Positions 7,030-16,314 are shown, counted from the stretch's first letter. The stretch: 64,000 nt of DNA from Gallibacter sp963558965 (GCA_963558965.1 CAUWIT010000012.1:1-64000), one strand, 5' to 3'. Made by a program: numbers and translations. Notes: a model not told the origin generated them from the letters alone.

Positions 7030-9458
7030 TAGTTGGTGGCAAGGACAAAAGCAAATACCTTTACTATCAACTTGTAAAAAGTTTAAAAGAAGCAAAAAGC
7101 GTAGATATAATAGTTTCATTTTTAATGGAATCAGGGGTAAAACTACTTATTGATGAACTGAAAAGTGCTATTGATAGAGGAGCAAAAATCAGAATCCTAA
7201 CAGGAAATTATCTTGGTATAACTCAGCCATCAGCACTTTATTTAATCAAAAGCAAGTTAGGTGAAAAAATAGATTTAAAATTTTACAGCGACAAAAGTAG
7301 ATCATTTCATCCTAAGTCATATATATTTCATTACGATGACTATGGGGAAATATATATTGGATCATCTAACATATCGAAAAGCGCACTGACATCAGCAATA
7401 GAGTGGAACTATAGATTTGACAGCAACAGAGACGCACAAAGTTTTGAAGAATTTTCAATGACATTTGAGGATTTATTTGAAAATCATTCTATTCCAATAG
7501 ATGATACAGTTTTAAAGGAATACTCAAAAAACTGGCACTATCCAGCAGTGATGAAAGCTGTAACAAAATATGATTTTGAACAGCAAGAGTCATAAAAATT
7601 TCTTGAAACAAATACAATAATAGATTTTTTTGAGCCACGTGGAGCTCAGATAGAAGCACTTTGTGCTCTTGAAAATACTAGAGCAGAAGGAGCTAAAAAA
7701 GCTCTGGTTCATGCAGCAACAGGGATAGGTAAAACATACCTATCTGCTTTTGATTCAAAAGCTTATGAAAAAGTATTGTTTGTAGCACACAGAGAAGAAA
7801 TACTAAAACAAGCAGCATATTCATTTAAAAATGTTAGACATAAAGATGACTATGGATTTTTTAATGGTGAAGAAAAATGCACTGATGCATCTGTTATATT
7901 TGCTTCAGTGGCAACATTAGGCAAGAAAAACTATCTAAAAGAAAAATATTTTGCGCCTGATTACTTTGATTATATTATAATTGACGAATTTCACCATGCA
8001 GTAAGCAACCAGTACAAAAATATAATCGAATATTTCAATCCTAAATTTTTGCTTGGATTGACAGCCACACCAGAGAGAATGGACGGCAGAAATATTTACG
8101 AAATATGTGACTACAATGTGGCGTACGAAATAAATTTAAAAGATGCGATAAATAAAGGAATGCTCGTGCCATTCCACTACTATGGCATTTTTGATGAGAC
8201 AGATTACTCAGGACTTCATCTAGTTAAGGGTACTTACAATGAAGATGACTTAAATAAAGTTTACATAGGCAATAAATACCGCAACAACTTGATTTTAAAA
8301 TACTATAAAAAATATGGTTCAGAACGGGCGCTAGGATTTTGTTGCTCAAGAGCTCACGCTGAGGAAATGGCAAGATTTTTTTCAAAAAACAAAATACCTG
8401 CAGCGGCAGTTTACAGCGATGCTCAAGGCGAGTATGCAATGGATAGAAATGAAGCCATTGAAAAATTAGTAAAAGGCGAAATTAAAGTGATTTTTTCCGT
8501 CGATATGTTTAACGAAGGCGTGGATATCCCATCAGTAGATATGGTTTTATTTTTAAGACCAACAGAATCACCCATAGTATTTTTACAGCAGTTAGGTCGT
8601 GGCCTTAGAAAATCAAGAGGAAAAGATTACCTAAATGTTTTGGATTTTATAGGCAATTATGAAAAAGCAGGTAAAGTGCGATTTTTGTTAGCAGGAGATA
8701 CCATCAAAGAAGCAAAAGGGAAGTATGAATACACCAAAGAGACATTCCCAGATGACTGTTACATTGACTTTGATATGAAGCTTATAGACCTGTTCGAGGA
8801 GATGGACAAAAAACACAAGAAAATCACCGAAGCAATAAACGATGAGTATTTCAGAGTTAAGGAGCTTGTAAATCATAGGCCCTCAAGAATGGAACTGTTT
8901 ACTTATATGGACGATGCCGTTTATGAAAAGGCGAAAAGAAACCCACATGACAATCCTTTTAAGGGATATATGGATTACTTAAATGGCTTGAATGAGCTGA
9001 CCGATGAGGAACAAAAAATTTATAACTCGATTGGCAGGGAATTTATCGAATATGTTGAGACAACAAAGATATCAAAGGTTTATAAGATGCCTGTTTTGAT
9101 GTCAATTTACAATAATGGTGATGTGAGAATGGCTGTTACGTACGAGCAGGCACTTGTTTGTTGGAAGGAGTTTTTTAATCAGCGTGACAACTGAAAGGAC
9201 TTGGACAAGGAAATAAGTTACGAGGATTTTTTAAATATGACTGACAAGCAGCACATAAATAAAATCAAGAGCATGCCGGTTAAGCATCTTATAAAATCTG
9301 GTGAAAGCTTTTTTATTTCAAAGGATGGGTGTGCGATTGCTTTGAAGGATGAGTTAAAGGATGTTATTGGAAGCGATGTTTTTGCCGAGCATTTTAAGGA
9401 TGCGATAGATTACAGAGTTATGGAATACTACAGGAGCAGGTATTTGATGGAAAAATAG
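6993..9458 (+). pseudogene. PLD-domain DEAD/DEAH helicase gene with two in-frame stops
   Basis: One 822-codon frame runs from ATG 6993 to 9458 and is interrupted by TAA at 7593-7595 and TGA at 9192-9194; sequence on both sides of each stop is in the same frame and matches the family. The N-terminal part (residues 1-200) is a phospholipase-D-like nuclease domain with HPKSYIF and GSSNIS (HxK…GSxN). Next come helicase motifs: ATGIGKT (Walker A, nt 7719-7739), DEFHH (DEAH box, near 7983), TATPERM (near 8061), and the C-terminal RecA motif QLGRGLRKS (near 8587). The last 85 codons (from about 9201, TTG) are the family's C-terminal tail. Members unwind DNA or RNA with ATP and occur in restriction/defence-like settings. 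Unless stops are read through, three pieces would be made: PLD, helicase and tail. Confidence 0.85.
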
Positions 9459-9470
9459 AGGAGGAGTTAA

Positions 9471-9962
9471 ATGATACAAGAAAATATGACAAAAGATGAG
9501 TTTGCTTTAGTCGTAGTAAATACTTTTGAAGAAAATATAAAAGATGATACTAAAAAGGATAAAATAAAGGCGATAGCTTTAAAGATAGCAGATTTATTTG
9601 AAAAGTATAAAGAAAAGGCTAAGGATATTTTAAATGATGATGAAAAAATTGAAAACTTACTATTAAGGGTGGATGAAAAGTTTAAATCTATACCAACAGT
9701 AGGAGATAAATTAGCATACATTCCTGAACTGGCACTTATGGTAAGAAGTTATGCTAAAAATGACTATAAAGATATAAGTGCAGTTGAAATAGTATTTATA
9801 ATTGCAGCATTACTGTATTTTGTTTCACCTATAGATATAATTCCAGATGCAGTACCAGGCTTAGGGTATATTGATGATGGAATTATTACAGGTATAATTA
9901 TAAAATGGTGTAAAGACGATATCGACAAGTACATGCTATGGCTTGAACAAAAAAACAACTAA
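9471..9962 (+). CDS. YkvA/DUF1232 family protein
   Basis: A 163-aa protein with the DUF1232 (YkvA) signature in the C-terminal third: AALLYFVSPIDIIPDAVPGLGYIDDG at about residues 110-135, with the conserved SPxDxxPD…G…DD pattern. The domain forms a membrane-associated hairpin; function is unknown. The N-terminal 80 residues are a charged helix-rich extension typical of longer members. ATG 9471 follows GGAGG at a good distance and lies 12 bases after the helicase tail. Confidence 0.8.
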   Translation: MIQENMTKDEFALVVVNTFEENIKDDTKKDKIKAIALKIADLFEKYKEKAKDILNDDEKIENLLLRVDEKFKSIPTVGDKLAYIPELALMVRSYAKNDYKDISAVEIVFIIAALLYFVSPIDIIPDAVPGLGYIDDGIITGIIIKWCKDDIDKYMLWLEQKNN

Positions 9963-10000
9963 TAACCCTACCACTACAGCAGCGAAAGGAGGCCATTCTT

Positions 10001-10420
10001 ATGGACTACAGAAAATTTAACAACACAATTATCGCAAGACTAGACAGAGGCGAAGAAATCACAGAGCAGCTTAAACAAATCGCTCTAAAGGAAAACATAA
10101 AACTTGCAAACATCAACGCCCTAGGAGCAGTAAACGACTTCACAGTAGGCGTATACAAAGTAGACGAAAAAAAGTACTACTCAAATAAATTCCAAGGAAA
10201 TTTTGAGATTGTTTCACTAACAGGCACAATCAACACAATGGACGGCGAATTTTATATGCACCTACATATGAGCGCAGGTGATGAAAAAGGCCAAGTATTT
10301 GGCGGCCACCTAAATGAAGCAAAAGTAAGTGCCACTTGTGAAGTAGTCATAAATATAATCGATGGGGAAGTAGACAGATATTTTGACGAAGAAATTGGCT
10401 TAAACTTATTTAAATTTTAG
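10001..10420 (+). CDS. PPC/DUF296-domain DNA-binding-like protein
   Basis: A 139-aa single-domain protein of the PPC (plant and prokaryote conserved, DUF296) family. Visible signs are RLDRGEEITEQLKQIA near the start, the IxALGAVNDFTVGVY segment (about 39-53) and the metal-site-like HLHMSAGDEKGQVFGGHL (about 85-103) with three histidines typical of the trimeric bacterial proteins. The biochemical role of bacterial members is unclear. GAAAGGAGG precedes ATG 10001. Confidence 0.85.
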   Translation: MDYRKFNNTIIARLDRGEEITEQLKQIALKENIKLANINALGAVNDFTVGVYKVDEKKYYSNKFQGNFEIVSLTGTINTMDGEFYMHLHMSAGDEKGQVFGGHLNEAKVSATCEVVINIIDGEVDRYFDEEIGLNLFKF

Positions 10421-10426
10421 AATGTG

Positions 10427-10455
10427 TTCACACTAATTAAAAAATCTGCTAAAAT
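10427..10455 (+). promoter_or_regulatory. Promoter for nagB
   Basis: TTCACA (10427-10432) and TAAAAT (10450-10455) are spaced by 17 bp, about 50 bases before the nagB start. Confidence 0.55.
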
Positions 10456-10508
10456 GTTTACATGAATATTAATGCATACAAATTTTACGAAAAAGGGGAA
10501 AAAGAAAA

Positions 10509-11240
10509 ATGAACATTATTGTAACAAAAGACTACAAAGGCATGAGCAGAAGAGCGGCAAGCATTATTGCGGCACAGGTTACTAACAAACCTGACAGCGT
10601 TTTAGGATTAGCAACTGGTTCTACTCCAATTGGAACTTACAAAAATCTAGTAAACGGCTACGAACATGGTTTCTTAGATTTTTCACAAGTTAAAACAGTA
10701 AATTTAGATGAGTATCGTGGTCTAGATCACAATCACGAACAGAGCTACTTCTATTTTATGCACGAACATTTATTTAACCATATTAATATCGATTTAAAAA
10801 ATGTAAATGTACCTGATGGCATGGAGGAAGATGCACAAAAGGAATGTCAGCGCTATGAAGAGTTGATAAAGTCTTATGGTGGTATCGATTTACAGCTTTT
10901 AGGATTAGGTCACAATGGCCACATTGGATTTAATGAACCTGCATCAACTTTTGACAAGGAAACTCATTGTGTTGATTTAACACAGAGCACAATAGAAGCA
11001 AATAACAGATTTTTCCAGTGTGCTGACGATGTACCTAAACAGGCATATACAATGGGTATAGGCACAATTATGAAAGCTAAAAAAATTCTAGTTGTTGCAA
11101 GTGGGGAAGATAAGGCTGACATAGTTGCAAAGGCTTTTGGTGGAGAGGTAACACCAGATGTACCAGCATCAATTTTGCAATTCCACAATGATGTAACTAT
11201 AGTATTAGACGAAGCAGCAGCTTCTAAATTGGTTAAATAA
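10509..11240 (+). CDS. nagB: Glucosamine-6-phosphate deaminase
   Basis: The 243-aa protein converts glucosamine 6-phosphate to fructose 6-phosphate and ammonia, linking amino-sugar use to glycolysis. Diagnostic segments are LGLATGSTPIGTYKNL (about 33-48, phosphate loop), VNLDEYRGL (about 64-72, with the catalytic Asp), LLGLGHNGHIGFNEP (about 129-143, catalytic His-Glu region) and the C-terminal region with KADIVAKAF. Length fits the monomeric Gram-positive type. It has its own promoter and is not beside nagA or a transporter. Confidence 0.97.
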   Translation: MNIIVTKDYKGMSRRAASIIAAQVTNKPDSVLGLATGSTPIGTYKNLVNGYEHGFLDFSQVKTVNLDEYRGLDHNHEQSYFYFMHEHLFNHINIDLKNVNVPDGMEEDAQKECQRYEELIKSYGGIDLQLLGLGHNGHIGFNEPASTFDKETHCVDLTQSTIEANNRFFQCADDVPKQAYTMGIGTIMKAKKILVVASGEDKADIVAKAFGGEVTPDVPASILQFHNDVTIVLDEAAASKLVK

Positions 11241-11314
11241 TCATATCAATGGATACTCTTTTTCCAGATACTTATAGTTAAAATTGTGATGAAAGTAGAT
11301 TGAAAGGGGATAGC

Positions 11315-13318
11315 ATGAAGTTTAAACAAAAAAAGCTTTTGGCCTTAGTCATAAGTTTTGCAATGATAGTAAGTGTCATTCCTACTTCAGCTTTTGCAAA
11401 TGAAGAGGAAGTGGTGGTTTCAGAAAATGTGGCGACTTTAAGTGCCACAGCTGACGATGGCATGGACAACGATGAATTGTTTGAGATGTACGCGCAAAAA
11501 ACTTTATATCCAAGCAATAGAAAAATGGCGAGGGCTAGCAATATTTCTGGCAATATGCTCCCATCAGGTAGCGCCATGAAAAAGATGTATACAGATATCA
11601 AGCCTAAATTGATAGAGGTTGCAAATGGCAAAATAACATCTACAAAGTTTACTCTAAAAGGTAGCAATTACGGGCTTGGCTGGTCAAAATCACAGCTTGG
11701 ATGTGAAATTGTTAACGGCAACAAATTGACAGATGCAGCTAGTAAAGCAATTGCTAAAAAGTTTGCTGCCCAAATCGATGTTAATAAATTGCTTCAGACG
11801 TTTTTAGCCGACTGCCCATACGAGCTTTATTGGTTTGATAAAACTCAAGGGGGCATGGAAATAGAATACAATATTAGTTACAACAGTACCAATGTTTATG
11901 TAACAGATGTTTTTGTGTATTTTACGGTTGCTAAAGATTATCGCGGCAGCAATAAGTATACTACAAATCAGAAAAAAACAGGGGCAGCGACAAAGGCGGC
12001 TTCAAATGCAAAGGCTATAGTTGCAGCTTACAAGGACAAGACAGACTGGCAAAAACTTGAGGCTTATGGTGCAAAGATTTGTCAGCTTGTTTCATACGAT
12101 GACACGGCAGCGGGAGACATCACTATGGATTATGGGGATCCTTGGCAGCTTATAAATGTTTTCGACAACGATCCAAAAACCAATGTAGTGTGCGAGGGTT
12201 ATTCCAAGGCCTTTAAGTATTTGTGCGATTTGTCCGACTTTACCGAAGGCACCAAGTGTTATTGCGTTACTGGCAATATGATTGTCTTGGATACAAACAT
12301 CAATGTTGAGCATATGTGGAATGTTGTAAAAATCAATGGTCAGAATTATTTGGTTGACGTAACAAACTGTGATGAAGGCACTATTGGCCAAGGCACAGGC
12401 CTATTTATGAAAACAGCAAGTGGGGCTTACAGAAACCACAAAGACCACGTAGTCAACCTTGAAGATGTAAAAGTTAAGTACTCATATTTTGATGAGCAGT
12501 ACGGTTTATACGAGAATGGCTATCCTTGCATTTGCAAAGTTGTTGGTCATGCGCACAGTTACGGTGGCTGGCAGTCAGACACCAACTACCACTGGAAAAG
12601 CTGTAGTTGTGGCAGTATAACTGGATACAAAAAACATACTGCAAGCGACTGGAAAACAAGTTTATCTTCTTCAAATCCAACTAGATACAAGCAGTGTACA
12701 GTATGCGGCAAAATCTTACAGAGAGAATCTCTATTTACTCTAAAAAGTGTAAGTGCGTATTTATATGGATATGATGATTTTAAGATAAGCTGGTCTAGCA
12801 CGTCAAATGGGGGATACAATGGGGGATACAAGGTAAAATACAAGGTGCAGTACAAAAAATCCGGTGGCAAATGGTACAATGTTTCAAGTGGTACAACTGG
12901 CAAATCTATAACTAAGAAAAACTTGGCAGATGGTGCAAAATACGCATTTAAGGTAACACCTTATATTACTGTAAATGGCAAAAATTATTATGGTACTGCT
13001 AAATCTACTTCTTATGTATATACTTTGAAAAAAGTTAGCAAGCCTACTGTTAAAAAGTCTTCAAAAAATTATGTAAAGGTAAGCTGGAAAAATATTGCGG
13101 GGGATAGCGGATATCAAGTTTACAGATCTAAGTATAAAAATAAAAAGTTTACTAAGGTTAAAACTGTCAGCTCAAAATACACTTACGCAAAGGTAAAAAC
13201 TCCACGTAAAAAGAATTATTATTACAAGGTGAGGGCTTACAAAAAGACAAAGGTAAATGGCAAGTATGTAACTGTTTATGGCCCATGGTCATCAGTTAAA
13301 TCTTACAAGCTGAAATAA
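11315..13318 (+). CDS. Secreted transglutaminase-like protein with fibronectin-type repeats
   Basis: A 667-aa exported protein. ATG 11315 is chosen because AAAGGGGA (11303-11310) precedes it; an upstream TTG in frame overlaps that site. Residues 1-30 are a signal peptide (KKLLALVISFAMIVSVIPTSAFA). The middle carries a transglutaminase-like Cys-His-Asp triad: NVVCEGYSKAFKYLC (Cys), NVEHMWNVVKI (His) and YLVDVTNCDEG (Asp), near residues 290-355. A Cys/His-rich segment follows (HSYGGWQSDTNYHWKSCSC), then two fibronectin-III-like modules (about 475-575 and 580-665), the second very rich in Lys and Tyr. No sortase motif or anchor is seen, so it may be released or held by charge. Substrate unknown; peptidase or cross-linking roles are possible. 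Confidence 0.8.
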   Translation: MKFKQKKLLALVISFAMIVSVIPTSAFANEEEVVVSENVATLSATADDGMDNDELFEMYAQKTLYPSNRKMARASNISGNMLPSGSAMKKMYTDIKPKLIEVANGKITSTKFTLKGSNYGLGWSKSQLGCEIVNGNKLTDAASKAIAKKFAAQIDVNKLLQTFLADCPYELYWFDKTQGGMEIEYNISYNSTNVYVTDVFVYFTVAKDYRGSNKYTTNQKKTGAATKAASNAKAIVAAYKDKTDWQKLEAYGAKICQLVSYDDTAAGDITMDYGDPWQLINVFDNDPKTNVVCEGYSKAFKYLCDLSDFTEGTKCYCVTGNMIVLDTNINVEHMWNVVKINGQNYLVDVTNCDEGTIGQGTGLFMKTASGAYRNHKDHVVNLEDVKVKYSYFDEQYGLYENGYPCICKVVGHAHSYGGWQSDTNYHWKSCSCGSITGYKKHTASDWKTSLSSSNPTRYKQCTVCGKILQRESLFTLKSVSAYLYGYDDFKISWSSTSNGGYNGGYKVKYKVQYKKSGGKWYNVSSGTTGKSITKKNLADGAKYAFKVTPYITVNGKNYYGTAKSTSYVYTLKKVSKPTVKKSSKNYVKVSWKNIAGDSGYQVYRSKYKNKKFTKVKTVSSKYTYAKVKTPRKKNYYYKVRAYKKTKVNGKYVTVYGPWSSVKSYKLK

Positions 13319-13360
13319 AAAAGGGTGCTAGTGATGAAATAATTTTTCATCATTAGCACC
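13308..13360 (-). terminator. Rho-independent terminator (minus strand), shared region
   Basis: A 15-bp stem (13324-13338 with 13346-13360, one G-T pair) is followed on the minus strand by CTTTTTTATTT. It terminates the flavin reductase gene and overlaps the end of the converging transglutaminase gene. The plus side has no good T-run. Confidence 0.8.
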
Positions 13361-13376
13361 TGTATTTATATTTACC

Positions 13377-13949
13377 TTATTTCTTTAAAAGTGATTTACC
13401 TGTGTGCCATGCTTGGCCAACTTTTTCACCCATTCGGTGGTATCCACCTTGAAATGGTTCACCTAAAATAGGATCTACTTTTAGTGGATTTACGCTGCCG
13501 TTATCTTCGAGGACTGATTCGTCAGCTAAGACTCCAACTATTTCACCTAAAATATGGTGACCGTAAACTTCCATTTTATCTTCGACAACTTTGCATTCGA
13601 TGGTAATTGGAAATTCTTCGATTATAGGGGCATCTACTTTTTCACTTTTGTAAGCAGTTAGACCTGAGCATTCAAACTTATCTTTCATAGTGTTGGCGCT
13701 AGCTATACCGAAAAAATCAGCTGCTTCAATATGTGTAACATTAGGTATGCCGATAGTGAAGGCGCCTTTTAATTTGATATTTGCAGAAGTTTTATGGTTT
13801 TCGCTTATATTCAATGAAACCATATTATTTGCGCAAATACCTCCCCAAGCCATGTTCATAACATCAACGTTGTCTTTTTCATCATAAGTTGCAATCATTA
13901 AAATTGGCATTGGAACTATGTATGGCTTAATTCCTAAATCTTTTTTCAT
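13377..13949 (-). CDS. Flavin reductase family protein
   Basis: A 190-aa protein of the flavin reductase-like, FMN-binding split-barrel family. The N-terminal PMPILMIATYDEKDNVDVMNMAWGG and NISENHKTSANI patterns are the FMN-binding strands; FTIGIPN and ECKVVE follow as usual. Members reduce flavin with NAD(P)H or act as flavoredoxins. Paired divergently with the TetR gene at 14113, with 163 bp between them, so it may be the TetR target. The electron partner is unknown. Confidence 0.85.
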   Translation of the reverse strand: MKKDLGIKPYIVPMPILMIATYDEKDNVDVMNMAWGGICANNMVSLNISENHKTSANIKLKGAFTIGIPNVTHIEAADFFGIASANTMKDKFECSGLTAYKSEKVDAPIIEEFPITIECKVVEDKMEVYGHHILGEIVGVLADESVLEDNGSVNPLKVDPILGEPFQGGYHRMGEKVGQAWHTGKSLLKK

Positions 13950-14053
13950 AACTATCTACCTCCTATATAGGTGTATTATAGCATATTTAGTAAAAAATAA
14001 ATATGTTTTGTTATAACAGCTATAGAACAATTTTATTAGTAATATTAAAATTA

Positions 14054-14082
14054 TTGACTAAAACTATGAATTTTGCTATAAT
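14054..14082 (+). promoter_or_regulatory. Sigma-A promoter of the TetR gene
   Basis: TTGACT (14054-14059) and TATAAT (14077-14082) are separated by 17 bp, 31 bases before the start. An AGTCAA (14092-14097) downstream mirrors TTGACT and could be an operator half. Confidence 0.75.
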
Positions 14083-14112
14083 GGACCAAGCAGTCAAAAT
14101 ATTGGAGGAATT

Positions 14113-14712
14113 ATGAAGCAAGTAGAGAGAACACGCTTAACATATGACAAAATTGTTAATGGTGCTATACGTGAGTTTGGTACTAAAAGTTATGCAGATG
14201 CTTCGCTAAATAATATTTCTAAGGGCTTGATATACCATAATTTCAAAGGTAAAGATGACTTATATCTTCATTGTGTTGCCATTTGTTTCGATAGGATGAC
14301 TGAGTTTTTAAAACAAAAAAATTATGATCAATCTACATCGGCGAAGGTTATAAGGGATTTGTTACTAAGTAGACAGGAGTTTTTTGAAGCAAATCCGTAC
14401 TTAGAAAAAATCTTTTACTTCACAGTTTTACAACCGCCGGTGCATTTGCGCGAAGAAATTAAAGAAATTCGCAAAGATTATAATGAATTTTGTCGTAATT
14501 TATACGAAGAACTATTGGAAAATCTCCAACTTCGTGATAATATAACAGTAGAGATGGCAATTGACTATTTTGTGTTGTTTCAAGAAATGTTCAATGGCTA
14601 TTTCCAGAGAAAATCCATAGAAGGCAGATCTTTTGCTGATGTGGTAAGAGAACATGAAATGAACTTAGCTCAAGTTTTAGATATTATGCTTTATGGCATA
14701 GCGGTAAAATAG
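14113..14712 (+). CDS. TetR-family regulator with a shortened HTH
   Basis: A 199-aa TetR-like protein. The start (RLTYDKIVNGAIREFGTKSYADASLNNI) and KGLIYHNFKGKDDLYLHCV are classical, but they are joined as ASLNNISKGLIYHNF. In related proteins roughly six to seven residues (of the type CxENNI) separate NNI from SKG; these belong to the helix-turn-helix. The frame is intact, so the C-terminal ligand/dimer domain (about 60-199) is preserved, but DNA binding is probably impaired. It sits divergently beside the flavin reductase gene. GGAGG precedes ATG 14113. Confidence 0.75.
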   Translation: MKQVERTRLTYDKIVNGAIREFGTKSYADASLNNISKGLIYHNFKGKDDLYLHCVAICFDRMTEFLKQKNYDQSTSAKVIRDLLLSRQEFFEANPYLEKIFYFTVLQPPVHLREEIKEIRKDYNEFCRNLYEELLENLQLRDNITVEMAIDYFVLFQEMFNGYFQRKSIEGRSFADVVREHEMNLAQVLDIMLYGIAVK

Positions 14713-14739
14713 TTATCGTCTTTATCTAAACTTGATTGA

Positions 14740-14906
14740 TTAGAATAATTGTTCAAAGGGGCTTTTATTAGGATCATACAACTTTTCAATCCAATCCTCG
14801 GTATTTCCATGAATGTGTGATTCAACTCCCTTATTGGCCCCTTTGATATAATGTATATAAGTTAGATTGTTGGTGTTAGGCACCTGGATACAGTTTAATT
14901 TATTTT
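14740..14906 (-). other. Possible gene-tail remnant on the minus strand
   Basis: Read on the minus strand, about 14906-14740 is open for some 55 codons without a start and ends at TAA (14740-14742). It contains protein-like sequence such as KGANKGVESHIHGNTEDWI and ends PNKSPFEQLF. I do not recognise the family. It overlaps the first sRNA-like unit on the plus strand, so one of the two readings may be chance. Confidence 0.25.
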
Positions 14907-14979
14907 AACTTAGACCCCTAGATTTACTATATTTTTTCTATCATTAAGGCATTGCGACTTTTGTCGCAATGTCTTTTTT
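14844..14979 (+). ncRNA. Candidate small RNA unit A
   Basis: An extended -10 (TGATATAAT, 14844-14852) would start a transcript near 14859. It runs through a motif ACCCCTAGATTTACTATATT (14914-14933) to a strong terminator: ATTGCGAC (14951-14958) paired with GTCGCAAT (14963-14970), then seven T. No start codon with a ribosome binding site lies inside. Expected length about 120 nt. The -35 is poor, so the promoter is the weakest of the three units. Confidence 0.5.
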
Positions 14980-15018
14980 TGGTGTGAATATTTTAATGGG
15001 ATAAAGTGATAGAATATA

Positions 15019-15187
15019 TTAACTAGCTAGTATAGTTTTGCTATAATACACACAATGGATGTAAAAATTAGTTGTTATAAAGATTAGATTGTTATAAATT
15101 GTTTTGTTTTATACCTAATACTTAATATATTTAATCCAAGAGCTAGACGGTTACTTTACAAAAGAGTAATCGTTTAGTTTTTTTTGA
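15019..15187 (+). ncRNA. Candidate small RNA unit B
   Basis: TTAACT (15019-15024) and TATAAT (15042-15047), 17 bp apart, predict a start near 15054. The transcript contains a diverged copy of the shared motif (ACCTAATACTTAATATATTT, from 15113) and ends at a 9-bp terminator stem (ACGGTTACT with AGTAATCGT, about 15147-15172) followed by TTTTTTTT. Length about 130 nt. No convincing coding frame. Confidence 0.5.
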
Positions 15188-15195
15188 GAAACTAA

Positions 15196-15316
15196 TTGAC
15201 TACATGGTCTATTTTTGTTATAATACTCTTCGACAAGTAAACCCTTAAATTACTATATTTTTTATCTTTTGTTTTGCGATTACTTACGAGTATGTAGGTA
15301 ATCGTATTTTTTTTGT
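15196..15316 (+). ncRNA. Candidate small RNA unit C
   Basis: A near-consensus promoter (TTGACT 15196-15201, TATAAT 15219-15224, spacing 17) predicts a start near 15231. The RNA carries ACCCTTAAATTACTATATTT (15241-15260), which shares TTACTATATTTTTT exactly with unit A, and ends with an 11-bp terminator stem (CGATTACTTAC with GTAGGTAATCG, about 15277-15304) and eight T. Length about 85 nt. It meets the converging MurR/RpiR gene tail to tail. Confidence 0.6.
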
Positions 15317-16179
15317 TAATACAATTTCATCTTAGATGTGTATTGATCTATTAATTGTAATTTACTTTCGCTAGCGCAGCCTATTTTTTTGCTTATATAA
15401 GTTGATAGAAGTTCGGCTGCAAATAAAGCTGGGACTTGTGAATTAAAAAATGTAAGGGAGTCAACTGGCACTATAAACAGATGATCTGCATATTTTGCAA
15501 TAGGAGCTGTTGGTGTGTTGGTAAATACAACAACTGTGGCACCTTTGCTGTGAGCCATTTCTGCGGCTAAGTATAGAAGTTTAGAATACCTAGGAAGGCT
15601 TGCAATGATAACGCAGTCATTCTCGTTTATATCTGATAAAAAGTCAAAAGTATTTTGTGAAAATGATGGTTCTGCAAAAACCATAGGCAAACTGTTTTTT
15701 AATATAACTGATAGAAAAGAAGCTACGGAAGAGCAGCCGCGGGAGCTAATAATATATTTGTTTTGTGAGTTTATAATAGCGTCGCTGGCTTTTTCAAATG
15801 TTTCGTGAGAATTGCGTAAAATTACGGATTTAATATTTTGATTTGCAATATCCTCCAATGTTTGAGGAATATTGTCGTGAGATAATTTTTCAAGGCTTTG
15901 GTTTAGTTTAACAGCCGGAATTGTAGAGGATTCGTGATGTGTTTTGATGTACTCATCGTACTGTTCGCGCACATTTTTTTGAAATTCTGTGTAACCAGAA
16001 AAACCCAGATCTTTTGTAAATCTCATAACAGAACTATGACTAAGTTCAACTGCTTCTGCAAGTTCAGTGGATGTCATAAAACAAATGTCTCTAAAGTGGC
16101 TAAGTACGTAGTCAGCAATTAAACGTTCTTTTTTAGTAAGTTGTGTTTTTTGAATTAATTCCTGGAAACCTGATGTCAT
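15316..16179 (-). CDS. MurR/RpiR-family transcriptional regulator
   Basis: A 287-aa sugar-phosphate-responsive regulator. Residues 1-75 form the HTH_6 domain (LTKKERLIADYVLSHF…MTSTELAEAVELSHSSVMRFTKDLGFSGYTEFQKNV). Residues about 115-250 are a SIS sugar-phosphate-binding domain (IISSRGCSSVASFL; NDCVIIASLPRYSK; GATVVVFTNTPTAPIAKYADH). Members control amino-sugar or pentose genes; no such gene is adjacent, nagB being 4.5 kb away. Divergent from the exonuclease gene. Confidence 0.92.
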   Translation of the reverse strand: MTSGFQELIQKTQLTKKERLIADYVLSHFRDICFMTSTELAEAVELSHSSVMRFTKDLGFSGYTEFQKNVREQYDEYIKTHHESSTIPAVKLNQSLEKLSHDNIPQTLEDIANQNIKSVILRNSHETFEKASDAIINSQNKYIISSRGCSSVASFLSVILKNSLPMVFAEPSFSQNTFDFLSDINENDCVIIASLPRYSKLLYLAAEMAHSKGATVVVFTNTPTAPIAKYADHLFIVPVDSLTFFNSQVPALFAAELLSTYISKKIGCASESKLQLIDQYTSKMKLY

Positions 16180-16314
16180 ATTTTTACCTCCGATAAATAT
16201 TATTATTTTTTACAATTATATCAAAAATATATATATTTAACAACATATGGTAAATTTGTGGTATACTCATATAGAAACTAGTTAGTAAAATCATTGAGGG
16301 AGGCAAATTTTAAA

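Noticed and set aside
14713..15315. tRNA or riboswitch in the long intergenic stretch
   Set aside because: No TpsiC-like GTTCRANNC with acceptor pairing and no known aptamer core; each hairpin is followed by a T-run and fits termination.
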